64,000 nucleotides of DNA from an uncultured Lachnospiraceae bacterium (GCA_947628955.1 CANRBX010000004.1:1-64000), one strand, 5' to 3'; positions 43,046 to 52,251 are shown, counted from the first letter of the stretch. The notes: a model not told the origin generated them from the letters alone. Numbers and translations: made by a program.

Positions 43046-44111
43046 AGGTATCGCTGCACCCCCTGATCTCTGCTTTTTTTATGCGTCCTAAGATCTTAAA
43101 ATACTTTCCCTTCCTTCCGCATGGGCAGTCATCCTCCCCCAGGATGATCCCCTCATCTTCTGTAAGGATTGCATGCCCCGGGTAGGACCGCGGGATTGTC
43201 GAAACCAGTTCGATCAGCCCTTTCTCTCCAGTCGGCTGCACTGAAAAATCCATCGGATTCCGGATGATAATATCAGAAAAGCTGCTTGCATGCATATGAC
43301 CCTGCTCGCATTCGACATAAACAGAGCCGAGCTGTTCCGCCATACCATAATAGTTATATACTCTCCGGATACCACATGTCTCCAGCAACGCCTTTTTATA
43401 TTTTTCATTATCAACCGCAAGGTCGCTCAGTTTTTTCCAACCCCCGATGTGGAAAAGAACTGCATCCGGGCCAAAGTCCAGCTGCACCCCGCTTTCCTTC
43501 AGGCCCATATATACATGCTGCCAGATGATGAAAGTGTACCCAAACAACAGTTTCGGCCTGCCTTTGTTCTTATCCAGAAATTCTCTGATGCCCTCCAGAT
43601 TCAGATTCATGTCATTGTCCAGGGCATACGTAACATTTCTGCCCAGGATGCTGAAGCCCAGAATGCCGGCCCCCCTGGCTCCAAACAGCCTGCGGTCATG
43701 CAGTGTGCTGGGCGAGTCCAGAATCAGCAGCGGAAGCCGCTGCTTTCCAATATACGATGTGATGATATGGGACAGAACCCGTTTCTGATTGCGGGAAGTC
43801 TCACTGTCCAGCGCGATCCGGCTTACCTGCTGCCCTGTAGTCCCGCTGCTTGTCATAGTCAGTGATATCTGATCCTTGGGCAGGCTGTGGAGGTAGTACT
43901 CCTTAAACAGGCGGACCGGAATAAACGGTATGTCTTCCAATGACGATACCTGGTCCTCCCGGTACCCTAAGGCTGCCAGTATTTTCGCATACTCCGGGCA
44001 GTGTTCCCGGTGATACTCCGTTAATGCTTTCAGCAAAACCGTGAGACAGTTGGATTTACTGTTTCTGTCAAGCTCGTATGGTGGAATGTTCAATAAATCC
44101 TCAAAATCCAT
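43020..44111 (-). CDS. luxE-like: LuxE-like acyl-protein synthetase
   Basis: The 363-residue protein of the LuxE/acyl-protein synthetase family is an ANL-type fold: FEDLLNIPPYELDRNSKSN, IPFIPVRLFKEYYL, LTMTSSGTTGQQVSRIALD (phosphate loop near residue 90), and YNYYGMAEQLGSVYVEC, where the LuxE acyl-carrier residue lies in bioluminescent systems. It activates a fatty acid with ATP and hands it to LuxC. ATG 44111 with AGGAG upstream is used; the frame opens at TTG 44120. It follows the GNAT gene after two bases. A shared role with LuxC in making an aldehyde for sugar decoration is inferred. Confidence 0.88.
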   Translation of the reverse strand: MDFEDLLNIPPYELDRNSKSNCLTVLLKALTEYHREHCPEYAKILAALGYREDQVSSLEDIPFIPVRLFKEYYLHSLPKDQISLTMTSSGTTGQQVSRIALDSETSRNQKRVLSHIITSYIGKQRLPLLILDSPSTLHDRRLFGARGAGILGFSILGRNVTYALDNDMNLNLEGIREFLDKNKGRPKLLFGYTFIIWQHVYMGLKESGVQLDFGPDAVLFHIGGWKKLSDLAVDNEKYKKALLETCGIRRVYNYYGMAEQLGSVYVECEQGHMHASSFSDIIIRNPMDFSVQPTGEKGLIELVSTIPRSYPGHAILTEDEGIILGEDDCPCGRKGKYFKILGRIKKAEIRGCSDTYADKFSRT

Positions 44112-44113
44112 AA

Positions 44114-44794
44114 TCACCAATCTCCTTTATCCAAAATATAAAGATCCCTGGGATTAAAAAAAGAAGCATTCAGCATGCCGTACAGATTCATCACCCCTGT
44201 ATTGGCAGCTGATATCCTTCCTGTCAGCTGGAGCCCTCCATGTTCTTTACAGTAGTCCGCAGAGGCACGGTATAATTCAACCGCAGCCCCTGTCCCCTGA
44301 TACCGTGGTCTTACGCCCGCCAGGTAGATGAAAAACCCCTTCTCTGTCTCCTGAAGGAAAAGACTGCCGATACTCTCGCCTTTATATCTGCACAGGAGCA
44401 GCACCATGCCCTGATCATGCGCATCCTGTATGTATTGCTCAATGACCTGATCCGCCAAAGCCTGGTCGTAATCCTGCCTCAAGTGAAAACGTCTGTCCTC
44501 TGTATATGCTTCCCTGTAGATTCTGCGCAGCACTCCGATATCCTCTTCCCCGGCACAGATGTCATATCTGTTTTTACGGCTGTCCTGCGGCAGCGTTCTC
44601 ATGGAGACGGATGCTTCCAGCCACCGCTCCACAAAATAAAAGCCATGCCCGGTCAGCCATTTTTTCGCAGTGATATCGTTTACTGTAACCTCGCACTGGA
44701 TAAAACGGCAGTCGACCGTCAGCAATTTGTCCGGATCATCGGGAAGTCCGTCCTGAACCAGACAAAGGATACCGTTCCTGTTCACAATCTGCAT
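44114..44794 (-). CDS. GNAT-family acyltransferase
   Basis: The 226-residue protein has a GNAT domain in its C-terminal two-thirds: YIQDAHDQGMVLLLCRYKGE, LAGVRPRYQGTGAAVELY (acetyl-CoA loop near residue 165) and RISAANTGVMNLYGMLNASF. The N-terminal 70 residues form an extra alpha/beta part, as in WecD-like dTDP-amino-sugar acetyltransferases. It could acylate an amino sugar or a chain amine. It lies between the AMP-ligase and the LuxE-like gene, and so belongs to the acyl-chain module. The donor (acetyl-CoA or an unusual acyl thioester) is not known. Confidence 0.75.
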   Translation of the reverse strand: MQIVNRNGILCLVQDGLPDDPDKLLTVDCRFIQCEVTVNDITAKKWLTGHGFYFVERWLEASVSMRTLPQDSRKNRYDICAGEEDIGVLRRIYREAYTEDRRFHLRQDYDQALADQVIEQYIQDAHDQGMVLLLCRYKGESIGSLFLQETEKGFFIYLAGVRPRYQGTGAAVELYRASADYCKEHGGLQLTGRISAANTGVMNLYGMLNASFFNPRDLYILDKGDW

Positions 44795-44820
44795 AAATCC
44801 ATGACCTTTCTGCTGTTGTA

Positions 44821-46239
44821 TCAGACATAGTATTTCTCCAATTCCTTATATAGTGTTTTCCCGGCCTCATTATGCGGGATCGCACTGACTTTCACAGTGT
44901 AAAACGCAGCTCCGTTCAGGCCGGTCTTTTTACTTAAAAAAGATTTCATATCCATAAGATGCGTATCGTCTGCCGCAAAAATATACAGCCTGTCATCGAT
45001 GCCGCCACAGGCAATCTCATCGCTCGGGAAAGCGTTCTTGAGCATCCGTTCCGTCTCATCCAGGTTGACCCGATTGCCATATATCTTAAGAAAACGTTTT
45101 TTTCGTCCGACAATATAGTAGAACCCGTCCTGGTCTCTCCTGGCCATATCGCCCGTCTGCAGTCTTCCATGCCTCTCATCGCCAAGCCTCAGGTCAGCTT
45201 CGCACTGTGCATATCCCATAGTTACATTTTTCCCATAATAAACCAGTTCCCCTGTTGTATCTGCATCTTCGATCAGATGTCCGTCCGCATCGATCAGTTC
45301 GAACCTTCCTCCCGGGATCGCGATGCCCATGCTGCCGCATTTTTCGAGGGCCTTTGAAGGAGGAAGGTAGCCCATACGGGCTGTCGCTTCGCACTGGCCA
45401 TACATGACAACAAATTCCCTCCCCGTATTCTCCGCATATTCCGCAAATTCTCTGTGCAGCTCCGGAAGCAGCTTGCCCCCGGCCTGCGTCATCGTGTGCA
45501 GAGATGGCAGCTCCATTCGGAACATCCTCAGGCGTTTTAAAATTTCGTAAGTGTACGGAACTCCGCCAAAGCTGGTCGCCCCGTTTTCTTTGAAGAATTT
45601 CCAAAAATCTTTTTCCATCAGCGAATGGTCTGTCAAAAGGATCTGTGCGCCTGCCGCAAGATGGGAATTAATAATACTGATCCCATAAGTATAGTTCATT
45701 GGCAGCGTGGTGATAGCCCGCTCATTCTGATCCAGATGCAGGTATTCCACGATGCTGTCTGTATTCGCGCGGATATTTTCATAACTCTGGCGGACAAATT
45801 TCGGGCTCCCGGTAGAACCGCTGGTCGTCAGCAGCAATGCAAGATCAGGGAATATATCTTTCCCCTTTGGAAACGGCGTCCGCAGGAGTTCATAGCCGTG
45901 GCTTGCATAAACAGGCCTGCAGCCTTCGAAACTATACTTTGATACACTAGCGGCAGGCGCCCAGATGCACGCTGGCCGGTATTCTTCATACAGGCCAGCC
46001 AGCAGTTCCCTGTCCATATCCTCCCTGAGCATGACCGGGACGATGGAGCCGTTCAGCAATCCGGTATATCCGATCAGGCTTCCGGGCACATTGGCACACA
46101 TGACAAATACCAGCGAACGGCCACCAATCTGATCACAGAGCTCTCTCCCGGCTGAATCCAGCTGTCCATAGGTCAGCCTGTTCCCCTGATCGTCGACGAC
46201 TGCTGTGCGATCCGTATATTTACTAAAATTCCATATCAT
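44821..46239 (-). CDS. AMP-forming acyl-CoA/acyl-ACP ligase (ANL family)
   Basis: The 472-residue protein has the phosphate-binding loop LLLTTSGSTGSPKFVRQSY near residue 140, YGQCEATARMGYLPPS, GELVYYGKNVTMGY, and LQTGDMARRDQDGFYYIVGRKKRFLKIYGNRV, with a late Lys region (NEAGKTLYKEL) near the C-terminus. It activates a carboxylic acid as an acyl-adenylate and loads it on CoA or one of the two ACPs. The start ATG 46239 has AGGAGGG upstream. It may supply the starter for the FabH enzymes, or take free acid to LuxE/LuxC. A comparable ligase sits with ACP and FabH genes in the Campylobacter flagellar glycan locus. Confidence 0.85.
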   Translation of the reverse strand: MIWNFSKYTDRTAVVDDQGNRLTYGQLDSAGRELCDQIGGRSLVFVMCANVPGSLIGYTGLLNGSIVPVMLREDMDRELLAGLYEEYRPACIWAPAASVSKYSFEGCRPVYASHGYELLRTPFPKGKDIFPDLALLLTTSGSTGSPKFVRQSYENIRANTDSIVEYLHLDQNERAITTLPMNYTYGISIINSHLAAGAQILLTDHSLMEKDFWKFFKENGATSFGGVPYTYEILKRLRMFRMELPSLHTMTQAGGKLLPELHREFAEYAENTGREFVVMYGQCEATARMGYLPPSKALEKCGSMGIAIPGGRFELIDADGHLIEDADTTGELVYYGKNVTMGYAQCEADLRLGDERHGRLQTGDMARRDQDGFYYIVGRKKRFLKIYGNRVNLDETERMLKNAFPSDEIACGGIDDRLYIFAADDTHLMDMKSFLSKKTGLNGAAFYTVKVSAIPHNEAGKTLYKELEKYYV

Positions 46240-46297
46240 AGTGCTTTCCCTCCTGCAGTCCGGCCTCTTATCATCAGTCCGGATTCCCATAGTCAAT

Positions 46298-47278
46298 CTA
46301 ATCCTGAAGATCAGAACCACCTAAACGCTTCCGAATACTTTCTGCGATTCCAACAGCCGTTAATCCATATTCTTCCATTGCAAATGCCCTTGTACCAGTC
46401 TTTTTGTAGGAATCATCAATCCCAAGGAGGATCTGTCGCGGCGCATTAGCAAACTGTGCCTTATGTTCCGCAATAGCACTGCCCAGGCCGCCAATCACAT
46501 TGTGCTCTTCCACTGTTGCGATAAATCTGAACTTTTTATAGACTGCCTCCAGCAGCTCCGTGTCCAGGGGCTTGATCGTATGCATGTCATATACTGCACA
46601 GGAAATCCCTTCTTTTTCCAGCAGCACTGCGGCTTCAAGGGAATCTTTTACCAGCAGGCCGGTCGCGATGATCGCTACGTCCGTCCCATTCCGCAGAGCA
46701 ACCGCCTTCCCGATCTGAAAATCATAGTCCTCATCATAAATGATCGGAGTATTTTTATTACCGCATAACCGGATATAAACCGGCCGCTCTGTCTTTGCAA
46801 CTGCTTCGCACATTTTTACGGCTTCCATTGCATCCGCCGGGGACAGAACTGTCATATTGGGTATGGATCTCATAAGAGCGATATCGTCAATTGCCCAGTG
46901 GGCTACGCCTGATGTTCCCGCAGAGATACCTGCATTGAAGCCAACTAATTTAACATTATACCGAAGATATCCCAGATCCTGCCGTATAAACTCATGTGCC
47001 CTGCTTGTCAAAAAGGACGCATATGTTATCGCAAAAACACAGTTCCCCTCTGATGCTAATCCGGACGATATCCCGATCATGTTCTGCTCTGTAATCCCAA
47101 CATTACAGCTTGATTCCGGATAAGTATTGAAGAACCTGTCGAGTCCGTATATGTCAGCTGAAACCAAAAAGACATCCGGCTGATCCTTCCTCAAATCAGG
47201 AAGGCTTATAGCCCCGAATGCCCCCATCAGTCCCAGCCTGGACCAAGTCCTCGCGTTCCTTTTATTAAATTCCTGCAT
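46298..47278 (-). CDS. Transketolase-like C-terminal subunit, copy 1
   Basis: The 326-residue protein holds the Pyr and C-terminal transketolase domains: VFLVSADIYGLDRFFNTYPES, VGITEQNMIGISSGLASEG with the catalytic Glu, HWAIDDIALMRSIPN, VYIRLCGNK, and YDMHTIKPLDTELLEA with TVEEHNVIGGLGSAI. It follows the N-subunit gene after two bases. Split transketolases in glycan operons supply or attach two-carbon units. Here the neighbours are FabG and an AMP-ligase, so it may lengthen an aldehyde made by LuxC. That link is inferred. Confidence 0.83.
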   Translation of the reverse strand: MQEFNKRNARTWSRLGLMGAFGAISLPDLRKDQPDVFLVSADIYGLDRFFNTYPESSCNVGITEQNMIGISSGLASEGNCVFAITYASFLTSRAHEFIRQDLGYLRYNVKLVGFNAGISAGTSGVAHWAIDDIALMRSIPNMTVLSPADAMEAVKMCEAVAKTERPVYIRLCGNKNTPIIYDEDYDFQIGKAVALRNGTDVAIIATGLLVKDSLEAAVLLEKEGISCAVYDMHTIKPLDTELLEAVYKKFRFIATVEEHNVIGGLGSAIAEHKAQFANAPRQILLGIDDSYKKTGTRAFAMEEYGLTAVGIAESIRKRLGGSDLQD

Positions 47279-47280
47279 TT

Positions 47281-48102
47281 CTATTCCCCTCTCAGCTCTT
47301 TCAGCGCGGTCTCATATTCCGATTCTTTCAGCAGGTATTGGTGACTCTCTTTTCGATTCTCCAGAAATGAAATTCCTTTCCCTTTTACTGTTCTTGCAAT
47401 GACAGCGTAAGGTTTCCCTATGTGCTCTTTACTAAAAGCCTGAAGCAATTCGGCCGTATCATGTCCGTCCACGCAGGAGGTCTGCCAGCCAAATGCCTGA
47501 AGCTTAGCCTCCATATCTCCCATCCCCGATATTTCTTCGGTTGTTCCTGCAAGCTGCAGACAGTTCCTGTCAATGACCACAGTCATATTGTCCAGACGGT
47601 GATGCGCTGCAAACATAAACGCCTCCCAGTGAAGGCCTTCTTCGCATTCGCCGTCTCCTAACAGAACATACACATTATTGTCCTTTTTCTTATTTTTCAG
47701 CGCAAACGCTACACCCTCAGCGAACGAGAATGCCATCCCAAGGCTTCCACCAGAATATTCAAGGCCTCTGGAAAGATCCTGAGGATAACCCATAAGCGGG
47801 CTTCCATTTTTCATATAAGAATCCAATTCATCATCCGCAATAATCCCCGCCTCAGCCATTGCCGTATACTGTGCCAATGTACAATGTGCCTTGCTCACAA
47901 AAAAACGGTCTCTGCCCGCGCTCTCCATATCTTTTGGATCAAACCTCAGGACACTGCCGAACAATACAGCAAATATCTCCATCGCCGAAAACGATCCGCC
48001 CAAGTGAGCTGCTACCCCGTCTCTGGCCGCCGTTATTGCCATTTCCAATGCCCGTATCCGCATCCGGTTTGCCATCCGCTCCAATTCCTGACTTGTCAGC
48101 AT
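47281..48102 (-). CDS. Transketolase-like N-terminal subunit, copy 1
   Basis: The 273-residue TPP-binding subunit has GVAAHLGGSFSAMEIFAVLFG, SKAHCTLAQYTAMAEAG, GSLGMAFSFAEGVAFALKN, LLGDGECEEGLHWEAFMFAAHH (GDG...N-type TPP motif) and VIDRNCLQLAGTTEEI. It forms a heteromer with the C-subunit encoded next. Its start shares a base with the end of the FabG gene upstream (48102). The order N then C is opposite to copy 2. Confidence 0.85.
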   Translation of the reverse strand: MLTSQELERMANRMRIRALEMAITAARDGVAAHLGGSFSAMEIFAVLFGSVLRFDPKDMESAGRDRFFVSKAHCTLAQYTAMAEAGIIADDELDSYMKNGSPLMGYPQDLSRGLEYSGGSLGMAFSFAEGVAFALKNKKKDNNVYVLLGDGECEEGLHWEAFMFAAHHRLDNMTVVIDRNCLQLAGTTEEISGMGDMEAKLQAFGWQTSCVDGHDTAELLQAFSKEHIGKPYAVIARTVKGKGISFLENRKESHQYLLKESEYETALKELRGE

Positions 48103-48845
48103 TATGTCCGTCCTCCATCTACTTTAAGAATATCTCCGGTGATAAAAGAAGCTTTTGGAGATGCAAGAAACACTGCTGCTTCTGCTATCTCGGCTGACTT
48201 TGCCAAGCGTCCCAGTGGTGTATCCTCAATCACCTTTTTCAATTCTTCCTCATTCCTGTAATGTCCCATATCCGTATCCACAGTTGCTGGTGCAATCCCA
48301 TTAACCCTTATCCCATATATCCCAAGCTCCTTGGCTGCCATTCTCGTAGTCCATATCAATGCCGCCTTGCTTGACCCGTAGGCCAGATACCCCTGTCGAT
48401 GTTCAATTCCACCCACTGATACCATGTTGATAATGCAACCATTCTTCTGACGAATCATCTTTTTTGCAACAAGTTGCATTAGGAAAACCTGAGCGAAAAA
48501 ATTTACTTCAAAAACATCCTTCAAAACACTGACTGGCGTCATTGTCAGTAAACCGGAAGCAGCAATACCGGCATTATTAACCAAAATATCGATCGGTTTC
48601 TTTTTCGCCAAGATTTGCTTTATACCGCTGACAATTTCCTGTTCACTTTTCAAATCAAAATAGACCGGTTGAATAAAAACTCCATATTGTTTAGATAGGA
48701 GTTTCATGTCTTCCTCAAATTCCTGTGTGCATTTACGTGCGCAAGCCCATATACAAGCTCCCTCTGCCGCAAACTTTTCTGTGATTGCTCGTCCAATACC
48801 CCGATTTGCTCCAGTAATAATCGCATATTTTCCCTTTAATTGCAT
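48102..48845 (-). CDS. FabG-like short-chain reductase (copy 2)
   Basis: The 247-residue classical SDR has AIITGANRGIGRAI (TGxxxGIG), DILVNNAGIAASG (NNAG), a Ser in NMVSVGG, YGSSK as YxxxK near residue 155 and ATVDTDMG. It is a likely NADPH-dependent 3-oxoacyl-ACP reductase. The operon has a second one at 52252. With two FabH enzymes and no dehydratase, two ketoreductions that leave hydroxyl groups in the chain are plausible. It starts two bases after the beta-lactamase-fold gene's stop. Confidence 0.85.
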   Translation of the reverse strand: MQLKGKYAIITGANRGIGRAITEKFAAEGACIWACARKCTQEFEEDMKLLSKQYGVFIQPVYFDLKSEQEIVSGIKQILAKKKPIDILVNNAGIAASGLLTMTPVSVLKDVFEVNFFAQVFLMQLVAKKMIRQKNGCIINMVSVGGIEHRQGYLAYGSSKAALIWTTRMAAKELGIYGIRVNGIAPATVDTDMGHYRNEEELKKVIEDTPLGRLAKSAEIAEAAVFLASPKASFITGDILKVDGGRT

Positions 48846-48847
48846 TT

Positions 48848-49546
48848 TTATCCCTTTCCATCCGGATATAGGTATTTATTTTCTCCCAAAAAAAAGGAAG
48901 AACCATGTCCAGGATACACCTGAATATCTCCCGAAAGGTTCAACAAATATGGCTTGGTTATATTCTGATAATCTTTTCTGCTTCCAGCCGGAAACTTTGT
49001 TATGATCGGAGTATCCCGAAGCAGTGAATCGCCTGTAAAAATATTATTTTCCATCTGGATACAGATACTGCCCGGAGAATGTCCCGGAGTTTCCGTCAGT
49101 GTAAACAGTATATCCCTCCATAGAAATTTCTCCTGTCGTTCAAAAACAAAGTCCACACTATCAACAGAATAAAACGGAACCCGTTCCGCACTGGCCGTCC
49201 CATGCAGTTCCAGCAATGCATCATAATATGCCGACATATTTTTCCTGGGATCCTTTATGCGTTCCGCACATATACGGGAAGAAGCGGTCTTGCAATGGTA
49301 CTTCCCTGTCAGCTGGTTTACCGCACCGATATGGTCATAATGTTCATGCGTCAGCAGGATCCACTCGGGATTTCCAAGGCCACAAAGCGCTTTTTCCACT
49401 GTTTCCATGTCGAAAGGATCAATCAATACACATCCCGGCGCATTCTTTTCATAAATAATATAGGTCACTTCATCGATCGGCGGATTGTGTACTGCTTTTA
49501 CAGAAACCTGTCTGTAATCTCTCAGATTAATTGATTCGTTCTTCAT
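48848..49546 (-). CDS. Metallo-beta-lactamase-fold hydrolase
   Basis: The 232-residue protein has the zinc motif LLTHEHYDHIGAVNQL (HxHxDH) near residue 67, TPGHSPGSICI, FTGDSLLRD with the bridging Asp, and VYPGHGSSFFL. This is the glyoxalase II-like branch. It probably cleaves a thioester or another ester, and could release the finished acyl chain from an ACP. That role is inferred from its place between FabH and FabG. It overlaps the FabH gene by four bases (ATGA). Confidence 0.83.
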   Translation of the reverse strand: MKNESINLRDYRQVSVKAVHNPPIDEVTYIIYEKNAPGCVLIDPFDMETVEKALCGLGNPEWILLTHEHYDHIGAVNQLTGKYHCKTASSRICAERIKDPRKNMSAYYDALLELHGTASAERVPFYSVDSVDFVFERQEKFLWRDILFTLTETPGHSPGSICIQMENNIFTGDSLLRDTPIITKFPAGSRKDYQNITKPYLLNLSGDIQVYPGHGSSFFLGENKYLYPDGKG

Positions 49547-50640
49547 CTTGGACGGATCTCCCCTTCCGCATAATAGTCATCACTGAACATCATGGGCAGC
49601 ACTACGCTCGGGCAGAGTTCAAGAGAGACAATTCCCCATGATAAACCGACGCCAAACCCGCATAGCAGCAATTTCCGTGGAACGTCAGAGTCATTATCCC
49701 CCAGGTTATCGACCAGCGTCACAGGAATAGAACCACAGTTTGTATTTCCATATCTCGGTAAAGATAACGGGACTTTAGCCATATCCAGTTTTAAATGTTT
49801 CGCAATCCGTTCCACAATCATCTTATTTGCCTGATGAAAATATATCTCCTCATATAGTTCCAGGCTCTCATTTCGCTCTTTTAAAAAATTTCTCACAAGC
49901 CTTGGGGCATAAGTTGTCGAAAACACAAACACCCCCATCCCGTCCATATAAGGGTCATACAGGGAACGCTCTGTGCCGTCACTCCACACAGTTACATCGT
50001 GCGGAGCATCCGGACAGCGGCAGCGTCCCATGGTATACAGCATCTTGAAATCTGTCCCATCCGCATAGAGGTCCGTTGCAATTTCTTCAGATCCGCCTGT
50101 CTTTTCTACCAAGGTGACTGTGGATGCATCGCCAAACATCATCAGGTAAGAATTATCCGGATTTTTACGTTCTGACATATCCGGTCGTTTCATGACATCT
50201 CCAACCACCAGTAAAACATATTTCTGAACCATTGTCTGGAGAAGAGAACAAGCGATATGAATCCCATATACATAGCCTGTACATCCCAGGTTGACATCAA
50301 AAGCCATGCATGTCTGAGGAAGTTTCAGACGCTTGTGTAATACAAATGCAGTTGAGGGTGCAATATAATCCGGTGACTCTGTGACATCAATGATTGCCCC
50401 GATTTCTGAACGGTCAATGCTTTTTTCTGTGAGTAGCTTTTCTGCCGCCGTGTAAGCGAGATCGCTGGCTGTCTGGCATCGTGCGGATTTATGATACTGT
50501 TCGATCCCCGTAACTGTGATCACCCGGTCAACAACGCTTTTGCCCAGTCTCGTCTCGTAGTCCCTGTTCATTATTGTTGACGTAGGCGCTGCCGCAGCTA
50601 TACCTGAAATTTTCATGTTATGAAATACATAACCTGGCAT
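49543..50640 (-). CDS. 3-oxoacyl-ACP synthase III-like (FabH copy 2)
   Basis: The 365-residue thiolase-fold condensing enzyme has the nucleophile in DVNLGCTGYVYGI near residue 115, YFHQANKMIVERI with the His and PRYGNTNCGSIP with the Asn, so the Cys-His-Asn triad is complete. GVGLSWG lies near the end. FabH enzymes join an acyl-CoA starter to malonyl-ACP. The protein is clearly a paralogue of the one at 51162, not a copy. It overlaps the hydrolase gene and follows the second ACP gene. ATG 50640 with AGGGGA upstream is used. Confidence 0.88.
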   Translation of the reverse strand: MPGYVFHNMKISGIAAAAPTSTIMNRDYETRLGKSVVDRVITVTGIEQYHKSARCQTASDLAYTAAEKLLTEKSIDRSEIGAIIDVTESPDYIAPSTAFVLHKRLKLPQTCMAFDVNLGCTGYVYGIHIACSLLQTMVQKYVLLVVGDVMKRPDMSERKNPDNSYLMMFGDASTVTLVEKTGGSEEIATDLYADGTDFKMLYTMGRCRCPDAPHDVTVWSDGTERSLYDPYMDGMGVFVFSTTYAPRLVRNFLKERNESLELYEEIYFHQANKMIVERIAKHLKLDMAKVPLSLPRYGNTNCGSIPVTLVDNLGDNDSDVPRKLLLCGFGVGLSWGIVSLELCPSVVLPMMFSDDYYAEGEIRPR

Positions 50641-50659
50641 ATTTCTATCCCCTGACTAT

Positions 50660-50908
50660 CTATATCTCTACATCATACTTTTTCAAAAGTTCAATGCCCT
50701 TCTCAAAAGAGTTCCAGTCAATGATGTCATCGGTTTCAATCATAATATCAAAAGCGTCCTCTATCTCTGTGATCAGATTCATATGACCCACACTGTCCCA
50801 ATCCGGAATTCCCTGATACTGAAGTGTGGGAACATTTTCCGCATTTACATTGAATGCGTTTACAAAAGCATTGATATACTTTTCTCTGTTTGTCATTGCT
50901 GTCACCAT
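50660..50908 (-). CDS. Acyl carrier protein, copy 2
   Basis: The 82-residue ACP-like protein has the phosphopantetheine serine in IPDWDSVGHMNLITEIED and acidic helices on both sides. The start shares a base with the stop of the other ACP gene (TAATG), and an in-frame ATG at 50896 is also possible. It carries the growing acyl chain. Two different ACPs side by side suggest that two chains or two stages are kept apart, as seen in some polyketide-type glycan loci. Confidence 0.85.
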   Translation of the reverse strand: MVTAMTNREKYINAFVNAFNVNAENVPTLQYQGIPDWDSVGHMNLITEIEDAFDIMIETDDIIDWNSFEKGIELLKKYDVEI

Positions 50909-51129
50909 TACCCTTCCATTTTTTTCAGTATATCGCTCACTGTCATAAATCCTTTAACAGTATCGCTGTCAAGCTTTACGCCAAATTCATCTTCCATCAT
51001 TACAATTAAAGAAAGTTTAGCCATAGAATCATACTCATCCACATCATCAAGCATCGTCTCCGGCATTAAAGTTCCCTCGTCAACCTCTAATGTTTCCTCC
51101 AGAAGCGCAAGTTTCTCTTTTTCTGACAT
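50908..51129 (-). CDS. Acyl carrier protein, copy 1
   Basis: The 73-residue acidic protein has the 4'-phosphopantetheine attachment serine in DDVDEYDSMAKLSLIVMMED and a helical end (VSDILKKMEG). The DSM triad agrees with DSL/DSM of ACPs. A dedicated ACP keeps the specialised acyl chain apart from housekeeping fatty acid synthesis. The start ATG 51129 has GGAGG upstream. It follows FabH copy 1 after 32 bases. Confidence 0.88.
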   Translation of the reverse strand: MSEKEKLALLEETLEVDEGTLMPETMLDDVDEYDSMAKLSLIVMMEDEFGVKLDSDTVKGFMTVSDILKKMEG

Positions 51130-51161
51130 TTTGTTTTCCTCCTTAGTCTTATTTTTATTGT

Positions 51162-52229
51162 TTATCTCTCATCCGGATAACCATCTTTAAAATATTCATC
51201 AGTCCGGATAAGCGGCAGAATCTGGGAGGGTGAAATTTCAATCTCCATCGCCGCCCACGAGAGACCAACCCCAAAGCCACATGTTAAAAATCTCCTTTTT
51301 GTTGTATCATTATTATTGCCATAATCTTTCACTAGCGAAACCGGTATTGATGCACCGCTTGTATTTCCAAATTCATCAATAGAAATCGAGAGCTTTTCCA
51401 GGGGGAAACCTGTACGCTTGGCAATCTGTTTCATAATAAGAAGATTAGCCTGATGCAAAATCAGCTTTTCATAATCAGCTGGAGTACTATTTCTATAAGC
51501 CATATATGCTTTCAACATTTCAGGGGCCTTTTCTATCGCAAAATTAAAAACACTGATGTCATCCATCATGCTGATTCTCCGGTTGAACGGATGACGCCAT
51601 CCCATGCCTGGAACAATAATAGATTTATAACCGTCCCCATCCGTGCAAGAAAAGACTTGCAACTTGCTACCGTTTTCTTTCTCCAATAATACTGCAGCGC
51701 CAGCATCTCCAAACAAAAAACGGGTTGCACTGCTCACCCGTTTATTTTCATTATCTGGATAAAACTGTCTTGCAAAAACATCTCCGACAAGCATTAGTGC
51801 CTTTGTTGTGTTCGAATTAATCAAGACAGAAGATGCGATATTAACACCATATACAAATCCAGAGCAACCCATATTGACATCAAATGCAATACAATCTTCA
51901 GATAGTCTCAGGCGTTTTTGAAGAACACAGGCCGTTGCCGGGGTCCAATAGTCTGGCCCCTGTGTAACAAACACCAGTAATCCGATTTCACTCGGGTCAA
52001 TATTTTTTTCTTTCAACAATTTTTCAGCCGCTGCATAACAAAGGTCAGAAGTCGTCTGATAACGGATTGCTTTATATCTTCCCCTTACTCCGGTCGTCTT
52101 AATAAACTTCTTTAGATTAAATTCTTCTAACTCTTTATTCTTGGAAAATTCTTCCAAAGACTCCCATGTGCTCGGAACTCCTACCGCTATAGCAGATATC
52201 TTAATATCATTATGCGTACTTTGTACCAT
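51162..52229 (-). CDS. 3-oxoacyl-ACP synthase III-like (FabH copy 1)
   Basis: The 355-residue condensing enzyme has the active Cys in DVNMGCSGFVYGVN, LILHQANLLIMKQI (His) and DEFGNTSGASIP (Asn), and FGDAGAAVLLE. It elongates an acyl starter with malonyl-ACP from FabD. The chosen start is ATG 52229; the frame is open to 52283, but that would overlap the FabG gene. Two FabH paralogues (the other at 49543) in one operon suggest that two condensations or two starters are used. Confidence 0.88.
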   Translation of the reverse strand: MVQSTHNDIKISAIAVGVPSTWESLEEFSKNKELEEFNLKKFIKTTGVRGRYKAIRYQTTSDLCYAAAEKLLKEKNIDPSEIGLLVFVTQGPDYWTPATACVLQKRLRLSEDCIAFDVNMGCSGFVYGVNIASSVLINSNTTKALMLVGDVFARQFYPDNENKRVSSATRFLFGDAGAAVLLEKENGSKLQVFSCTDGDGYKSIIVPGMGWRHPFNRRISMMDDISVFNFAIEKAPEMLKAYMAYRNSTPADYEKLILHQANLLIMKQIAKRTGFPLEKLSISIDEFGNTSGASIPVSLVKDYGNNNDTTKRRFLTCGFGVGLSWAAMEIEISPSQILPLIRTDEYFKDGYPDER

Positions 52230-52251
52230 TACTTTCCCTCCAGACCATTCA

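Noticed and set aside
41843..44111. A bioluminescence (lux) operon
   Set aside because: There are no luxA/luxB luciferase genes; the pair is surrounded by glycan and ACP genes.
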